A stretch of 11,548 bases of DNA from Zoogloeaceae bacterium. Its GTDB lineage: Bacteria; Pseudomonadota; Gammaproteobacteria; Burkholderiales; Rhodocyclaceae. The DNA is taken from NCBI GenBank assembly GCA_031273145.1, contig JAISSL010000224.1:1-11548 (forward strand), given 5' to 3'. Made by a program: the position numbers and the translations under genes. The notes under the pieces were generated by a model, which was given only the letters and a program-made list of their open reading frames with translations, did no database searches and was not told the origin of the DNA. Shown one piece after another: positions 4,221 through 11,548 of this stretch. Position 1 is the stretch's first letter; the number at the start of each line of letters is the position of its first letter.

Positions 4221-5908
4221 ACCTTTTTGCCGTAAATAACTTCCACGCAAATCTGCGTGTCATTGTCGCAGTTTTCCCGTGATTTCAGAGTAACCCCCAA
4301 ACGATCCAAGATAGGCTCCAAATGAAATATCCTGACATTCCAGGAATGGTTTAAGTTTTCATTCTTGACATTCTGGCAAACTGGGTAAAACCCATTGTTT
4401 GAGATTTCATTGATGACTGTTTCTATTCTACGATTTTGCTGCAATGTACCCTTAAAATGAGCACCAAGCAGCAAAAAAGAATTCACGATTAAAATCGCAA
4501 ACATGGTATTGGCAACCCACCTGGATTTTTGGTCTTTGATATACAAAATCAGCAACGATACGGCTACAAACGTATGCAGTTGCGGATTGTATCGTGCCCA
4601 CCATGATTCTGGATTGATGATGGACAACACTGCAAGCAAAAAAACGAGTGGCGCGTACTCCTTGATTTTAGAGTAGCGCATCAGTAAACATACGAGGGTT
4701 ACCAGAAAAACTTCCCCGAATAGCGGCCCCCAGCCTCCCCATCTCACATCAGGCCAATAAAAGTTCTTTACCGCTCTCTTTAACTTTCTTTTTGAGAACT
4801 TGAATGGAATCTTTAACCCAGAAGGCTTGAAAGTATTTTCGGATTTTCCAAAGACACTCTTCACCAATTTGGAGAAACGATTCTTCTCATGGTATTTTTG
4901 TGTCAAATTGATTCCTCCCATCATGTTTACCTTGTTTTCCCCCATAGTGGGATGAAAAATATGATTGCCTTCAACCATGTTTTTCACATATGGGTTGACC
5001 ATTAATACAACGCCAATAATCAATATTGGAATGTATATTGCCAGCCTTGCGGCGGAAGACAAGTTGGGTTGGGTTGAGTTGGATCTGGTTTTAAATACCA
5101 AGTAAAAAGTTGCCACCGCAATGCACGAAGAAAATACAAATCCCGTGAACTTCAGGGAGGCGCAGCCGATCATGCCTGCAATGGCAAGAATCCAAAAGTC
5201 CATTGACCGTCTTACCCAGAAAAACCCATATAGCCCAATGATTGAGATAATCAAAAAGGCGCCCAAGGCACCATCTACATAATGGGTAAACAATTGGGTA
5301 ACCACTATCGGATTGAAAGTTAGTGCCACAGTGGCTAACCATCTCATGACTTTAGGTAAATCCGAGAGAGCAGACCATGCGGAAAACCCAAGTGAGAAGA
5401 GCAGTAGAAAATTGATGCTTTTCCCGTAATGAATATTCCCGGTCAGTTCGTAAATTGGCGCGGCATAAAGCCATGATAGTTTTGGATAGCTATTCATCCA
5501 AAGCACATTATTATACGGGAGTACTTCCGCCCAAAGCTCATTATCAACCGGATTGCTGCCCCCCAGTGTAGAGTGAAGAAAATCGAAATTTTCAGTGAGC
5601 GCCATGATTGCGCCCTGATGATAGGAAATACCATCCCAGAAAACATCAAACAGCAAATTGGACGCAATGAGAGAGAGCGCCAGAAAGAAAAAAGTCGCGA
5701 CAAGCGCCATAATCGCGCTGTTTAAACTGGAAAGCCTGTAAACAAAATAGAAAGCGCAACCCAAGCCAGCAAACCAGGAGGCAGATGTAATGTAGCTTGC
5801 AAAGCCGAAGCTCTTTGTGAGCGCAAAAAAGGACGCAGAACCCAATATGAAGAACAATATTGAGATAGCCGTCAGGGTCTGAATTTCGGTGGATTTTGCT
5901 GGCATCAT
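4202..5908 (-). CDS. Polytopic membrane protein, putative GT-C family glycosyltransferase
   Basis: 568 residues with many hydrophobic segments (about 12-30, 40-58, 65-87, 166-182, 190-208, 214-232, 238-256, 258-274, 290-305, 398-412, 418-432, 444-458, 466-482), so an inner-membrane protein. The first periplasmic loop holds DVFWDGISYH (88-97). An acidic residue in this position, after the first membrane helices, is typical of GT-C enzymes that use lipid-linked sugar donors, and WDGxxYH motifs occur in many uncharacterised members. A basic loop (about 340-385) and an ESWWARYNPQ motif (434-443) follow, then a soluble C-terminal domain with several cysteines (C534, C555, C563). Donor and acceptor are unknown. 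The start at 5908 is supported by AAGGA 7 bases upstream. The gene is clearly more AT-rich than its neighbours, lies 14 bases after hprK on the same strand and is flanked on the far side by an hprK remnant, all pointing to acquisition by transfer. Confidence 0.6.
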   Translation of the reverse strand: MMPAKSTEIQTLTAISILFFILGSASFFALTKSFGFASYITSASWFAGLGCAFYFVYRLSSLNSAIMALVATFFFLALSLIASNLLFDVFWDGISYHQGAIMALTENFDFLHSTLGGSNPVDNELWAEVLPYNNVLWMNSYPKLSWLYAAPIYELTGNIHYGKSINFLLLFSLGFSAWSALSDLPKVMRWLATVALTFNPIVVTQLFTHYVDGALGAFLIISIIGLYGFFWVRRSMDFWILAIAGMIGCASLKFTGFVFSSCIAVATFYLVFKTRSNSTQPNLSSAARLAIYIPILIIGVVLMVNPYVKNMVEGNHIFHPTMGENKVNMMGGINLTQKYHEKNRFSKLVKSVFGKSENTFKPSGLKIPFKFSKRKLKRAVKNFYWPDVRWGGWGPLFGEVFLVTLVCLLMRYSKIKEYAPLVFLLAVLSIINPESWWARYNPQLHTFVAVSLLILYIKDQKSRWVANTMFAILIVNSFLLLGAHFKGTLQQNRRIETVINEISNNGFYPVCQNVKNENLNHSWNVRIFHLEPILDRLGVTLKSRENCDNDTQICVEVIYGKKVCRLTI

Positions 5909-5922
5909 CGGTGGTTCCTTCT

Positions 5923-6861
5923 CTACAGTTCGTCGTCCAGGGTCAGCGCCTTTTGCTGGCGGGAGATGAATTCCTGCATACTGTCAATGCCGCGCATTTG
6001 CAGTATGGTATTGCGGACAGCCGTTTCGATCAGAACCGCCAGGTTGCGTCCCGCCACGACCGGAATCACCACCTTGCGGATCGGGACTTCGAGAATCTTC
6101 TGGGTTTGCGTATCCAGGGGCAGGCGCGGCGCTTCCGCGCTGATGACCGGCTTTTGCAGGTAGACGATGAGTTTTAATTTCATCTTTCGCCGCGAAGCGG
6201 TCTCGCCAAAGATGGAGCGGATGTTCAACAGTCCCAGCCCGCGCACCTCAAGATAATCCTGCAACATGCCGGGGCAGCGCCCTTCCAGGGTTGCCGGGGC
6301 GATACGCGCCAGTTCCACCACATCGTCGGCAATCAGGCCGTGCCCGCGCGAAATCAGTTCCAGCGCCAGTTCGGACTTGCCCACGCCCGAATCGCCGGTA
6401 ATCAGCACCCCCATGCTCAACACGTCCATGAACACGCCGTGGATGGAAGTTGTATCCGCCAGCCGACGCGCCAGATAGATGCGAAGCATGTCAATCACGG
6501 CGGCGCAAGGCCGGGTGGAAGTAAAGAGTGGGGTTTGCGTGGCGATGCACAGGATACGCAGTGGTTCCGGGATGGGCAGGCTATCGGAGACGATGAGCGC
6601 GGGCGGCTGGGCGGCGAGGAGTTCGCTCACCTGTTTCTGGAACTGTCCTTCCGAGACGCGGTTCAGCCAGGCGATTTCCGCCGCGCCAATGACCTGAAGC
6701 CGGTTGGGGTGAATCAGGTTCATGTGTCCGATCACATCCGCGCCATAGTTGCCGCTTTCTTTCAGGCTGATATGCCGCTTGGCCCCGACCGCTAGTTCCC
6801 AGGTCAGTTCCAGCTTGTCGCAGTGATCTTCGTAGAGTTGGACGATACTGATTTCCTGCAT
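5923..6861 (-). CDS. hprK: HPr kinase/phosphorylase
   Basis: HprK/P phosphorylates and dephosphorylates a serine of HPr. In proteobacteria it belongs to the regulatory nitrogen-type PTS rather than sugar uptake. The 312-residue product has the usual length. It shows an N-terminal domain (1-130), the catalytic-core histidine in HGVFMDVL (141), Walker A GDSGVGKS (156-163), RGHGLIADD (172-180), the family signature EVRGLGLLNIR (205-215) and the C-terminal helix ending in DDEL. The ATG at 6861 (MQEISIVQL) is chosen because it lies two bases after the ptsN stop and matches the family N-terminus. A GTG ten codons upstream would overlap ptsN. Its 3' end is duplicated at 3752-3895. rapZ, the common next gene, is absent; the glycosyltransferase-like gene takes its place. 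Confidence 0.96.
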   Translation of the reverse strand: MQEISIVQLYEDHCDKLELTWELAVGAKRHISLKESGNYGADVIGHMNLIHPNRLQVIGAAEIAWLNRVSEGQFQKQVSELLAAQPPALIVSDSLPIPEPLRILCIATQTPLFTSTRPCAAVIDMLRIYLARRLADTTSIHGVFMDVLSMGVLITGDSGVGKSELALELISRGHGLIADDVVELARIAPATLEGRCPGMLQDYLEVRGLGLLNIRSIFGETASRRKMKLKLIVYLQKPVISAEAPRLPLDTQTQKILEVPIRKVVIPVVAGRNLAVLIETAVRNTILQMRGIDSMQEFISRQQKALTLDDEL

Positions 6862-6863
6862 GG

Positions 6864-7316
6864 CTACCCGGCATTGGCGAAAAGGGCGCACACGGCGGCG
6901 GCATCCGCTGCGGTGGCAAGTTTCATGCGAAAGAAGGAGTCGGCAAAGAAGGTGGCGAGCGCGGCCAGAATCTGAAGTGAGGCTTCCGTTGCTTCTTCCG
7001 GCGCGAGCAGGACGAAAACGAGGGTGACGGGTTTGCCGTCGGGCGCGTCGTAATCGAGCGGTTCTGCCAGCCGGATGAAGGCTCCGACGGCATCGGTAAT
7101 CCCCTTGATGCGACTGTGCGGAATGGCAACGCCCTGCCCGATTCCGGTGGAGCCTAGCTTTTCCCGGCTCAAGAGATTCTCGAAGACCAGCGCCTGCTCG
7201 ATGTTGCAGGTGGACTCAAAAAGCTGTCCCGCTTCTTCAAGCAGACGTTTTTTGCTGCCGGCCTCCAATCCCAGCAAAACGCGGGATTCCGACAGGATGG
7301 TGGCGATTGGGTTCAT
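6864..7316 (-). CDS. ptsN: PTS IIA-like nitrogen regulatory protein (EIIA-Ntr)
   Basis: EIIA-Ntr is the terminal phosphoryl acceptor of the PtsP-NPr-PtsN chain and regulates potassium transport, nitrogen and envelope functions by protein contacts. From the ATG at 7316 (MNPIATILSE) the product is 150 residues, the expected size. The conserved GVAIPHSRI places the phosphorylated histidine at 67; LGSTGIGQG precedes it. An in-frame extension upstream to 7466 is low-complexity and runs into hpf, so it is rejected. No clear Shine-Dalgarno lies before the ATG; a stable hairpin ends 16 bases upstream. The stop codon is two bases from the hprK start, so the two are probably translationally coupled. 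Confidence 0.95.
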   Translation of the reverse strand: MNPIATILSESRVLLGLEAGSKKRLLEEAGQLFESTCNIEQALVFENLLSREKLGSTGIGQGVAIPHSRIKGITDAVGAFIRLAEPLDYDAPDGKPVTLVFVLLAPEEATEASLQILAALATFFADSFFRMKLATAADAAAVCALFANAG

Positions 7317-7332
7317 GATGGTAAGAGGGTGA

Positions 7333-7362
7333 AAGGCCGCCGCCGTGGGAGGTGGCGGCCTT
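7333..7362 (-). promoter_or_regulatory. GC-rich hairpin in the hpf-ptsN gap
   Basis: AAGGCCGCC (7333-7341) pairs with GGCGGCCTT (7354-7362), a perfect 9-bp stem with a 12-base loop. In the transcript it comes just after the hpf stop and ends about 16 bases before the ptsN ATG. Only three U residues follow the stem, so it is a poor intrinsic terminator. It could be an attenuator, an RNA-stability element or a block near the ptsN ribosome site. The stem is seen directly; the role is inference. Confidence 0.45.
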
Positions 7363-7372
7363 GGGACAAGAG

Positions 7373-7696
7373 TCAGTTGGCAAGATGGTCGGCGACCCGG
7401 TTGCCGCGATGGTGGTTGCTGATTTTCTGCTTGTGTTTCTGCACCTGACGATCCAGCTTGTCGCACATGCTGTCAATGGCGGCGTACAAGTCGCTATCGG
7501 TACTCTCCACAAAAATGTTCTTGCCGGGAACGTGCACGGTGACCTCCGCTTTCTGTTTCAGTTTGTCGACGGAAAGGATGACGGTGATGTCCGTAACCCT
7601 CTCGAAGTGTTGAATGACAGGCTCCAGCTTGCTTTCCACATAGCTACGCAAAGCCGGAGTGACTTCAATGTGATGCCCGCTGATTTGCAGATTCAT
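7373..7696 (-). CDS. hpf: Short-form ribosome hibernation promoting factor
   Basis: HPF binds the 30S decoding centre and promotes inactive 100S ribosome dimers when growth slows. The 107-residue product has the short-HPF length and pattern: MNLQISGHHIEVTPALRSYVESKL at the start, a central AEVTVHVPGKNIFVESTDSDLYAAID, then the helix MCDKLDRQVQKHKQK and a basic tail NHHRGN. It lacks the C-terminal dimerisation domain of long HPF. An AGAAGGAG Shine-Dalgarno precedes the ATG at 7696. It sits 25 bases after rpoN in the standard lptB-rpoN-hpf-ptsN order; sigma-54-linked co-transcription is known in related bacteria. Confidence 0.95.
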   Translation of the reverse strand: MNLQISGHHIEVTPALRSYVESKLEPVIQHFERVTDITVILSVDKLKQKAEVTVHVPGKNIFVESTDSDLYAAIDSMCDKLDRQVQKHKQKISNHHRGNRVADHLAN

Positions 7697-7721
7697 TTTT
7701 TCTCCTTCTGGTTTAAGGATG

Positions 7722-9215
7722 TTACAGGGTTTTACGCAAATTTACCGGAGGAATTCCAATGGATTCGCGGTATTTGGCCACAGTACGCCGGGCGACGATG
7801 ATGCCCTGCCGCCCTAGTATTTCGGATATTTGACTATCCGACAAGGGTTTTTTGCTCTCTTCCGCGCCAATCAACTGTTTAATCAACGCCCGGATCGCAG
7901 TGGCAGAACAAGCGCCGCCGGTATCGGTGGCGACATGGCTGCCGAAAAAGAATTTCAGTTCGTAGATGCCGCGCGGGGTTGCCATGTATTTCTGGCTGGT
8001 GACGCGGGAAACGGTGGATTCGTGCAAGCCCACCTCATCGGCAACTTCGCGCAACACCAGGGGACGCATGGCAACCTCGCCGTGCTCGAAAAACTGGCGT
8101 TGCCTCTCCACGATGCTCTGGGAGACGCGGGCAATGGTATCGAACCTTTGTTTGACGTTGCGAATCAGCCAGCGCGCTTCCTGCAACTGCGCGGAGAGCG
8201 GACTGTCCCCGCGCCGCTGGTGGGCAAGAATTTCCGCGTAGAGGCGATTGACGCGCAGTTTGGGGTAGGCATCCGGGTTGATTTGGGAGACCCAGTGCCC
8301 CCGCACTTTCCGCACCAGCACATCGGGCACGATGTAGCGCACGTCGAAGGACGCAAAGCGCGCGCCGGGATGCGGATCAAGGCGCGTGATGAGGGCTTGC
8401 GCCGTTTTCAGGTCGGCCTCATTGCAGGCGAGACGTTTGCGAAGGGCGGCAAAATCGTGGTTGGCCAGCAGTTCGAGATGGCGCTTGACGATGCGAAGCG
8501 CCAGTTTTTTGATGGAAGGCGCGATTTCTTCTTCCGTCAGCGCCTGCAACTGCAAGAAAAGCGATTCGCCCAAAGAACGCGCTCCTACGCCAACCGGGTC
8601 GAAACTTTGCAGGTTCCGCAGCGCCATGACCAGTTCCCGGACGCGGATTTTTGATTCCGGGGGGATGTTGCCCCACAGTTCCTTCAATGGAACCGCGAGA
8701 TAGCCGTTATCGTCCAGCGCCTCAATCAGAATACGGATCAGGTCTTTCTGCCGGTCGGACAAGAGGGAAAGCCCCAACTGCCAGAGGAGATGGTCGCGCA
8801 GGGTGGTGGCGCTGGCCTGCAAATCCTGCGCTTCCACGTCCTCATCGTCCCGATCCCGGCTTTTATGCCCCTCACTGCCGTAACTGCCGCCACCATCCTG
8901 ATACCAGCGTTCTTCTTCCATGTCCAGGGCGGAAAGGGTGCCTTCCCCGCCTTCTTCTTCGCGGTTGCTGTAGGTGTCTTCGTAATCGTTGCTTTCCTGC
9001 GCCGTTTCCTGCGCCCTTTCCGTCGTGTGGATAGGATACGCGCCCTCTTCGTTGTCCGCCTCGTCTTCCCGTTCCAGCATGGGATTTTCCCGCAGATACC
9101 GCTCGATTTCCTGCTGCATTTCCAGGGTCGAGAGTTGCAGCAGCTTGATAGACTGCTGCAATTGCGGCGTCAGCACCAGTTGGGAAGAGATTTTGAGCTG
9201 AAGGGCGGGTTTCAT
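7722..9215 (-). CDS. rpoN: RNA polymerase sigma-54 factor
   Basis: Sigma-54 directs RNA polymerase to -24/-12 promoters and needs AAA+ enhancer-binding activators to open DNA. The ATG at 9215 (MKPALQLKISSQLVLTPQLQQSIKLLQLS) gives 497 residues and the canonical glutamine/leucine-rich region I (1-50). Region II is long and very acidic (about 50-132, rich in Glu and Asp with a Gly/Ser/Tyr patch). The core-binding region follows, then the HTH part with LREVADEVGLHESTVSRVTSQKYMATPRG and the RpoN box ARRTVAKYRE (475-484), close to the C-terminus VNLRKTL. An in-frame extension to 9344 has no family support and overlaps lptB, so it is not used. There is no obvious Shine-Dalgarno; the gap to lptB is 34 bases. 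Confidence 0.97.
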   Translation of the reverse strand: MKPALQLKISSQLVLTPQLQQSIKLLQLSTLEMQQEIERYLRENPMLEREDEADNEEGAYPIHTTERAQETAQESNDYEDTYSNREEEGGEGTLSALDMEEERWYQDGGGSYGSEGHKSRDRDDEDVEAQDLQASATTLRDHLLWQLGLSLLSDRQKDLIRILIEALDDNGYLAVPLKELWGNIPPESKIRVRELVMALRNLQSFDPVGVGARSLGESLFLQLQALTEEEIAPSIKKLALRIVKRHLELLANHDFAALRKRLACNEADLKTAQALITRLDPHPGARFASFDVRYIVPDVLVRKVRGHWVSQINPDAYPKLRVNRLYAEILAHQRRGDSPLSAQLQEARWLIRNVKQRFDTIARVSQSIVERQRQFFEHGEVAMRPLVLREVADEVGLHESTVSRVTSQKYMATPRGIYELKFFFGSHVATDTGGACSATAIRALIKQLIGAEESKKPLSDSQISEILGRQGIIVARRTVAKYRESIGIPPVNLRKTL

Positions 9216-9249
9216 GGGCAGGAGGGTGAATGCGGCGCAAAAGGAAAGA

Positions 9250-10023
9250 CTACAGTTTGAAATGTTCGCCGAGGTAAATCTTGCGAACCATCTCATTATA
9301 GACGATCTCGCTGGGCGCGCCCTGCGCCAATACCTGTCCTTCATTCAAAATCCAGGCGTGGTCGCAAATCCCCAGGGTTTCCCGCACATTATGGTCGGTA
9401 ATCAACACGCCGATGCCGCGTTCCTTCAAAAAACGGATGATTTTTTGAATGTCCAGCACCGCAATCGGGTCGACGCCCGCAAAAGGCTCATCCAGCAGGA
9501 TGAAGCGCGGCTCGGTTGCCAGGGCGCGGGCAATTTCCACCCGTCGCCGCTCGCCGCCGGAAAGCGCCGCCGCATAAGTATGGCGGACATGGGTGATGTG
9601 CAGTTCTTCCAGCAAGCCTTCCAGCCGCTCGTTGATTTCGTTGGTGGAGAGTTCCAGGAGTTCCAGCACCGCCTGAATATTTTCCTCAACCGTCAGCTTT
9701 CTGAAGACCGAGGCTTCCTGGGGCAGATAGGCCAGCCCCAGATTTGAGCGGCGGTGCATGGGCAGGCGGGTGATGGGCATCGCGTCAATCAGGATTTCCC
9801 CGGCATCGGCGGCAATCAAGCCTACGATGATGTAAAAGCAGGTCGTCTTGCCCGCGCCGTTTGGTCCCAACAGTCCCACGACTTCCCCGCTTTGCACCTG
9901 AAAGGAAACATCGGCGACGACGGCGCGCGCCTTGTAGCGTTTTTGCAGATGCCGCGCCACAAGAAGGCTGCCGCTTGTCGCTGCTTGTAGCGTGGCGGGA
10001 TCGGAGAGTTCAGAAGTCATCAT
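9250..10023 (-). CDS. lptB: LPS export ABC transporter ATP-binding protein
   Basis: LptB is the cytoplasmic ATPase of LptB2FGC, which drives lipopolysaccharide across the envelope through LptA and LptDE. From the ATG at 10023 the product is 257 residues, with an N-terminal tail about 15 longer than most LptB. Motifs: Walker [10 protein letters not shown] (53-61), Q-loop [13 protein letters not shown] (99-111), signature LSGGERRR (154-161), Walker B FILLDEP (174-180) with glutamate 179, and H-loop histidine 211. FxxLT after the Q-loop is typical of LptB. The start overlaps the recX stop by 14 bases (11 if the next ATG at 10020 is used), so translation is likely coupled. lptC and lptA, the usual upstream partners, are replaced by recA-recX here. 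Confidence 0.95.
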   Translation of the reverse strand: MMTSELSDPATLQAATSGSLLVARHLQKRYKARAVVADVSFQVQSGEVVGLLGPNGAGKTTCFYIIVGLIAADAGEILIDAMPITRLPMHRRSNLGLAYLPQEASVFRKLTVEENIQAVLELLELSTNEINERLEGLLEELHITHVRHTYAAALSGGERRRVEIARALATEPRFILLDEPFAGVDPIAVLDIQKIIRFLKERGIGVLITDHNVRETLGICDHAWILNEGQVLAQGAPSEIVYNEMVRKIYLGEHFKL

Positions 10024-10453
10024 CCCATTCCGTATCGCCCAGCACCTGGCGGATGCTGGCAGAGGAAAATCCCCGGTATTGCAGAAAACGCGCCTGCCGC
10101 GCCTTATCAAGCAAGGTATCGGGCAAGGTACCGAATTTTTTTTGCCAGACTACCCGACAGCGACTGTTTTCATCGTCGGCTTCGGCAAGCGCCGCCGCTA
10201 CGATTTCAGTCGCAACGCCTTCCCGCTTCAGTTGATGCGAGAGATGGACATTCCCGAAGCGTCTGCCGCGCGCGGAGACACGGTTCGTTGCGTAGCGCGT
10301 ATCCGAGAGCAGGTTGTCGGCAATCAGGGCATCCAAGAGGCCGTTCAGCGCGTCCTCCGATTCGGCAAGGGGCGCGAGTTTTTTTGCCAACGCGGCGCGG
10401 CTGTAATCACGCCGCGCCAGCAAGGCGAGAGCCTTTCCCCGCAGAGATGCCAT
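10010..10453 (-). CDS. recX: RecX, regulatory protein of RecA
   Basis: RecX binds in the groove of RecA filaments and limits filament growth and coprotease activity. The 147-residue helical protein has the family pattern: [21 protein letters not shown] near the start, [21 protein letters not shown] in the middle (the conserved DxRYA motif at about 51-55), and [18 protein letters not shown] near the end. The ATG shares one base with the recA stop (TAATG), so it depends on recA translation and its level should follow recA. Its end overlaps the lptB start. Confidence 0.95.
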   Translation of the reverse strand: MASLRGKALALLARRDYSRAALAKKLAPLAESEDALNGLLDALIADNLLSDTRYATNRVSARGRRFGNVHLSHQLKREGVATEIVAAALAEADDENSRCRVVWQKKFGTLPDTLLDKARQARFLQYRGFSSASIRQVLGDTEWDDDF

Positions 10454-11499
10454 TATGCGTCTTCATCTTTTCCGGCCTTGGTCGAGGATGCGGCCTTGCC
10501 GAATTTGAAGCCGTCCTTTACAGCGGCGCGGATGGCGGTTTCAATTTCCGCCGCCATATCCGGGTGCGCCTTCAGGAATTCGCGGGTGTTATCCTTGCCC
10601 TGCCCGATCTTGTTGCCCTTATAGGAATACCAGGCGCCCGACTTGTCGACGATCTTGCAGGCGACGCCCAGTTCGATGAGTTCGCCTTCGTGGGAGATGC
10701 CTTCGCCGTACAGGATGTCGAAAAAGGCTTCCTTGAAGGGCGGCGCAACCTTGTTCTTGGCGACCTTGACCTTGGTTTCGTTGCCGATTACCTCATCGTT
10801 CTTTTTGATTGGCCCGCCCCGGCGAATATCGAGCCGGACGGAAGCGTAGAACTTGAGGGCGTTGCCGCCGGTCGTGGTTTCCGGGTTGCCGAAGACCAGG
10901 CCGATTTTCATCCGAATCTGGTTGATGAAAACCACGAGGGTATTGGTTTTTTTGATGTTGCCGGTCAATTTTCTGAGCGCCTGGCTCATCAGACGGGCGT
11001 GCAGTCCCATGACGGAATCGCCCATTTCGCCTTCGATTTCCGCTTTTGGAGTCAGGGCGGCAACGGAGTCAATGACGATGATGTCGACCGAGCCGGAACG
11101 TACCAGCATGTCGGCAATTTCCAGTGCCTGTTCGCCGGTATCCGGTTGGGAGATCAGGAGGTCGCCTACGTTGACCCCCAGCTTTTGCGCGTACTGGGGG
11201 TCGAGCGCGTGCTCTGCGTCAATGAAGGCGGCAGTGCCGCCCAGCTTTTGCATTTCTGCCACGACGTGCAGACAGAGCGTTGTCTTGCCGGAAGATTCCG
11301 GCCCGTAGACTTCCACCACGCGCCCGCGCGGCAAGCCGCCGATGCCCAGTGCCAGGTCGACTCCGAGGGAGCCGGTGGAAACCACCTGGAGACCTTCATC
11401 AATTTCGGCCTCGCCCATTTTCATGATGGAGCCTTTGCCGAATTGTTTTTCGATTTGCGCGAGCGCTGCGGCCAGCGCCTTGGCCTTGTTTTCGTCCAT
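10453..11499 (-). CDS. recA: RecA recombinase
   Basis: RecA forms the nucleoprotein filament for homologous recombination and triggers LexA self-cleavage in the SOS response. The 348-residue protein has the normal length and motifs: the N-terminal polymerisation helix (1-30), Walker A GPESSGKT (66-73), catalytic glutamate 96 in [10 protein letters not shown], Walker B IIVIDS (140-145), loop L1 (EIEGEMGDS, 154-162) and loop L2 ([10 protein letters not shown], 203-212), and a C-terminal tail rich in Lys and acidic residues. In L2-proximal sequence it has IGLVFGNP where IGVMFGNP is most common, a conservative change. The ATG at 11499 has AAAGGA 5 bases upstream. It is the first gene of the run in this window. 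Confidence 0.98.
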   Translation of the reverse strand: MDENKAKALAAALAQIEKQFGKGSIMKMGEAEIDEGLQVVSTGSLGVDLALGIGGLPRGRVVEVYGPESSGKTTLCLHVVAEMQKLGGTAAFIDAEHALDPQYAQKLGVNVGDLLISQPDTGEQALEIADMLVRSGSVDIIVIDSVAALTPKAEIEGEMGDSVMGLHARLMSQALRKLTGNIKKTNTLVVFINQIRMKIGLVFGNPETTTGGNALKFYASVRLDIRRGGPIKKNDEVIGNETKVKVAKNKVAPPFKEAFFDILYGEGISHEGELIELGVACKIVDKSGAWYSYKGNKIGQGKDNTREFLKAHPDMAAEIETAIRAAVKDGFKFGKAASSTKAGKDEDA

Positions 11500-11526
11500 G
11501 ACGATCCTTTCGTTAACAGGTGCGGC

Positions 11527-11532
11527 ATTATG
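11527..11532 (-). promoter_or_regulatory. Possible -10 hexamer of the recA promoter
   Basis: On the minus strand CATAAT (5 of 6 to TATAAT) lies 27 bases before the recA ATG. The expected -35 would be just outside the window, so it cannot be checked. No CTG-N10-CAG LexA box is visible in the 49 bases available; it may lie beyond the edge. Confidence 0.35.
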
Positions 11533-11548
11533 GCATAAGCAGACTGCG

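Noticed and set aside
6862..6891. Upstream GTG start for hprK (ten extra residues)
   Set aside because: It would overlap ptsN by 28 bases and has no better Shine-Dalgarno; the ATG at 6861 matches the family N-terminus.
7830..8654. Long plus-strand open frame (274 codons) opposite rpoN
   Set aside because: It is a shadow of rpoN, whose minus-strand protein shows all sigma-54 hallmarks; GC-rich coding regions often leave such antisense frames.
9216..9344. 43-codon N-terminal extension of rpoN
   Set aside because: It runs into lptB and precedes the canonical region I start; no sigma-54 has such a segment.
10288..11538. Long plus-strand open frame (416 codons) opposite recA and recX
   Set aside because: It mirrors recA codons; recA is unmistakable on the minus strand and the antisense product resembles nothing.

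Overview
The window looks like a piece of a betaproteobacterial chromosome. The RecA, RpoN, HprK/P, PTS IIA-Ntr, short HPF and LptB proteins all read as typical of that class, and the core genes are moderately GC-rich. I cannot place it to family. Nearly everything is coded on the minus strand; the one clear exception is a small plus-strand lipoprotein gene. No tRNA, rRNA, CRISPR array or transposase gene was found.

Layout from left to right. (1) 1-1445: the first 481 codons of priA (primosome helicase), running off the left edge. (2) 1446-2117: a long non-coding stretch with six DnaA-box-like 9-mers, all in one orientation. They sit in a partly duplicated module together with AT-rich blocks, which makes this a candidate replication origin or other DnaA-binding locus next to hemE and priA. 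(3) 2118-3215: hemE. (4) 3216-3390: a short promoter region between hemE and a divergent gene. (5) 3391-3666: a small Ala/Pro/Glu-rich lipoprotein followed by a strong intrinsic terminator. (6) about 3752-5908: an accessory patch. It begins with a broken copy of the hprK 3' end, continues with a pair of facing palindromic repeats, and ends with an AT-richer gene for a polytopic membrane protein resembling GT-C glycosyltransferases. (7) 5923-11499: a compact minus-strand run in transcription order recA, recX, lptB, rpoN, hpf, ptsN, hprK.

How the genes fit together. recA and recX overlap by one base and encode recombinase and its modulator. The recX stop lies inside the lptB start region, so recA-recX leads directly into the familiar lptB-rpoN-hpf-ptsN-hprK cluster: the LPS-export ATPase, sigma-54, the ribosome hibernation factor, the nitrogen-PTS IIA protein and HPr kinase/phosphorylase. 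lptC/lptA, which often precede lptB, and rapZ, which often follows hprK, are not here. The putative glycosyltransferase starts 14 bases after the hprK stop and has its own Shine-Dalgarno, so it may ride on the same transcript.

The most interesting points are the DnaA-box module between priA and hemE, and the duplicated hprK tail flanking a foreign-looking gene. The tail duplication looks like the scar of an integration or recombination event, with a later 177-bp deletion at a 7-bp microhomology.
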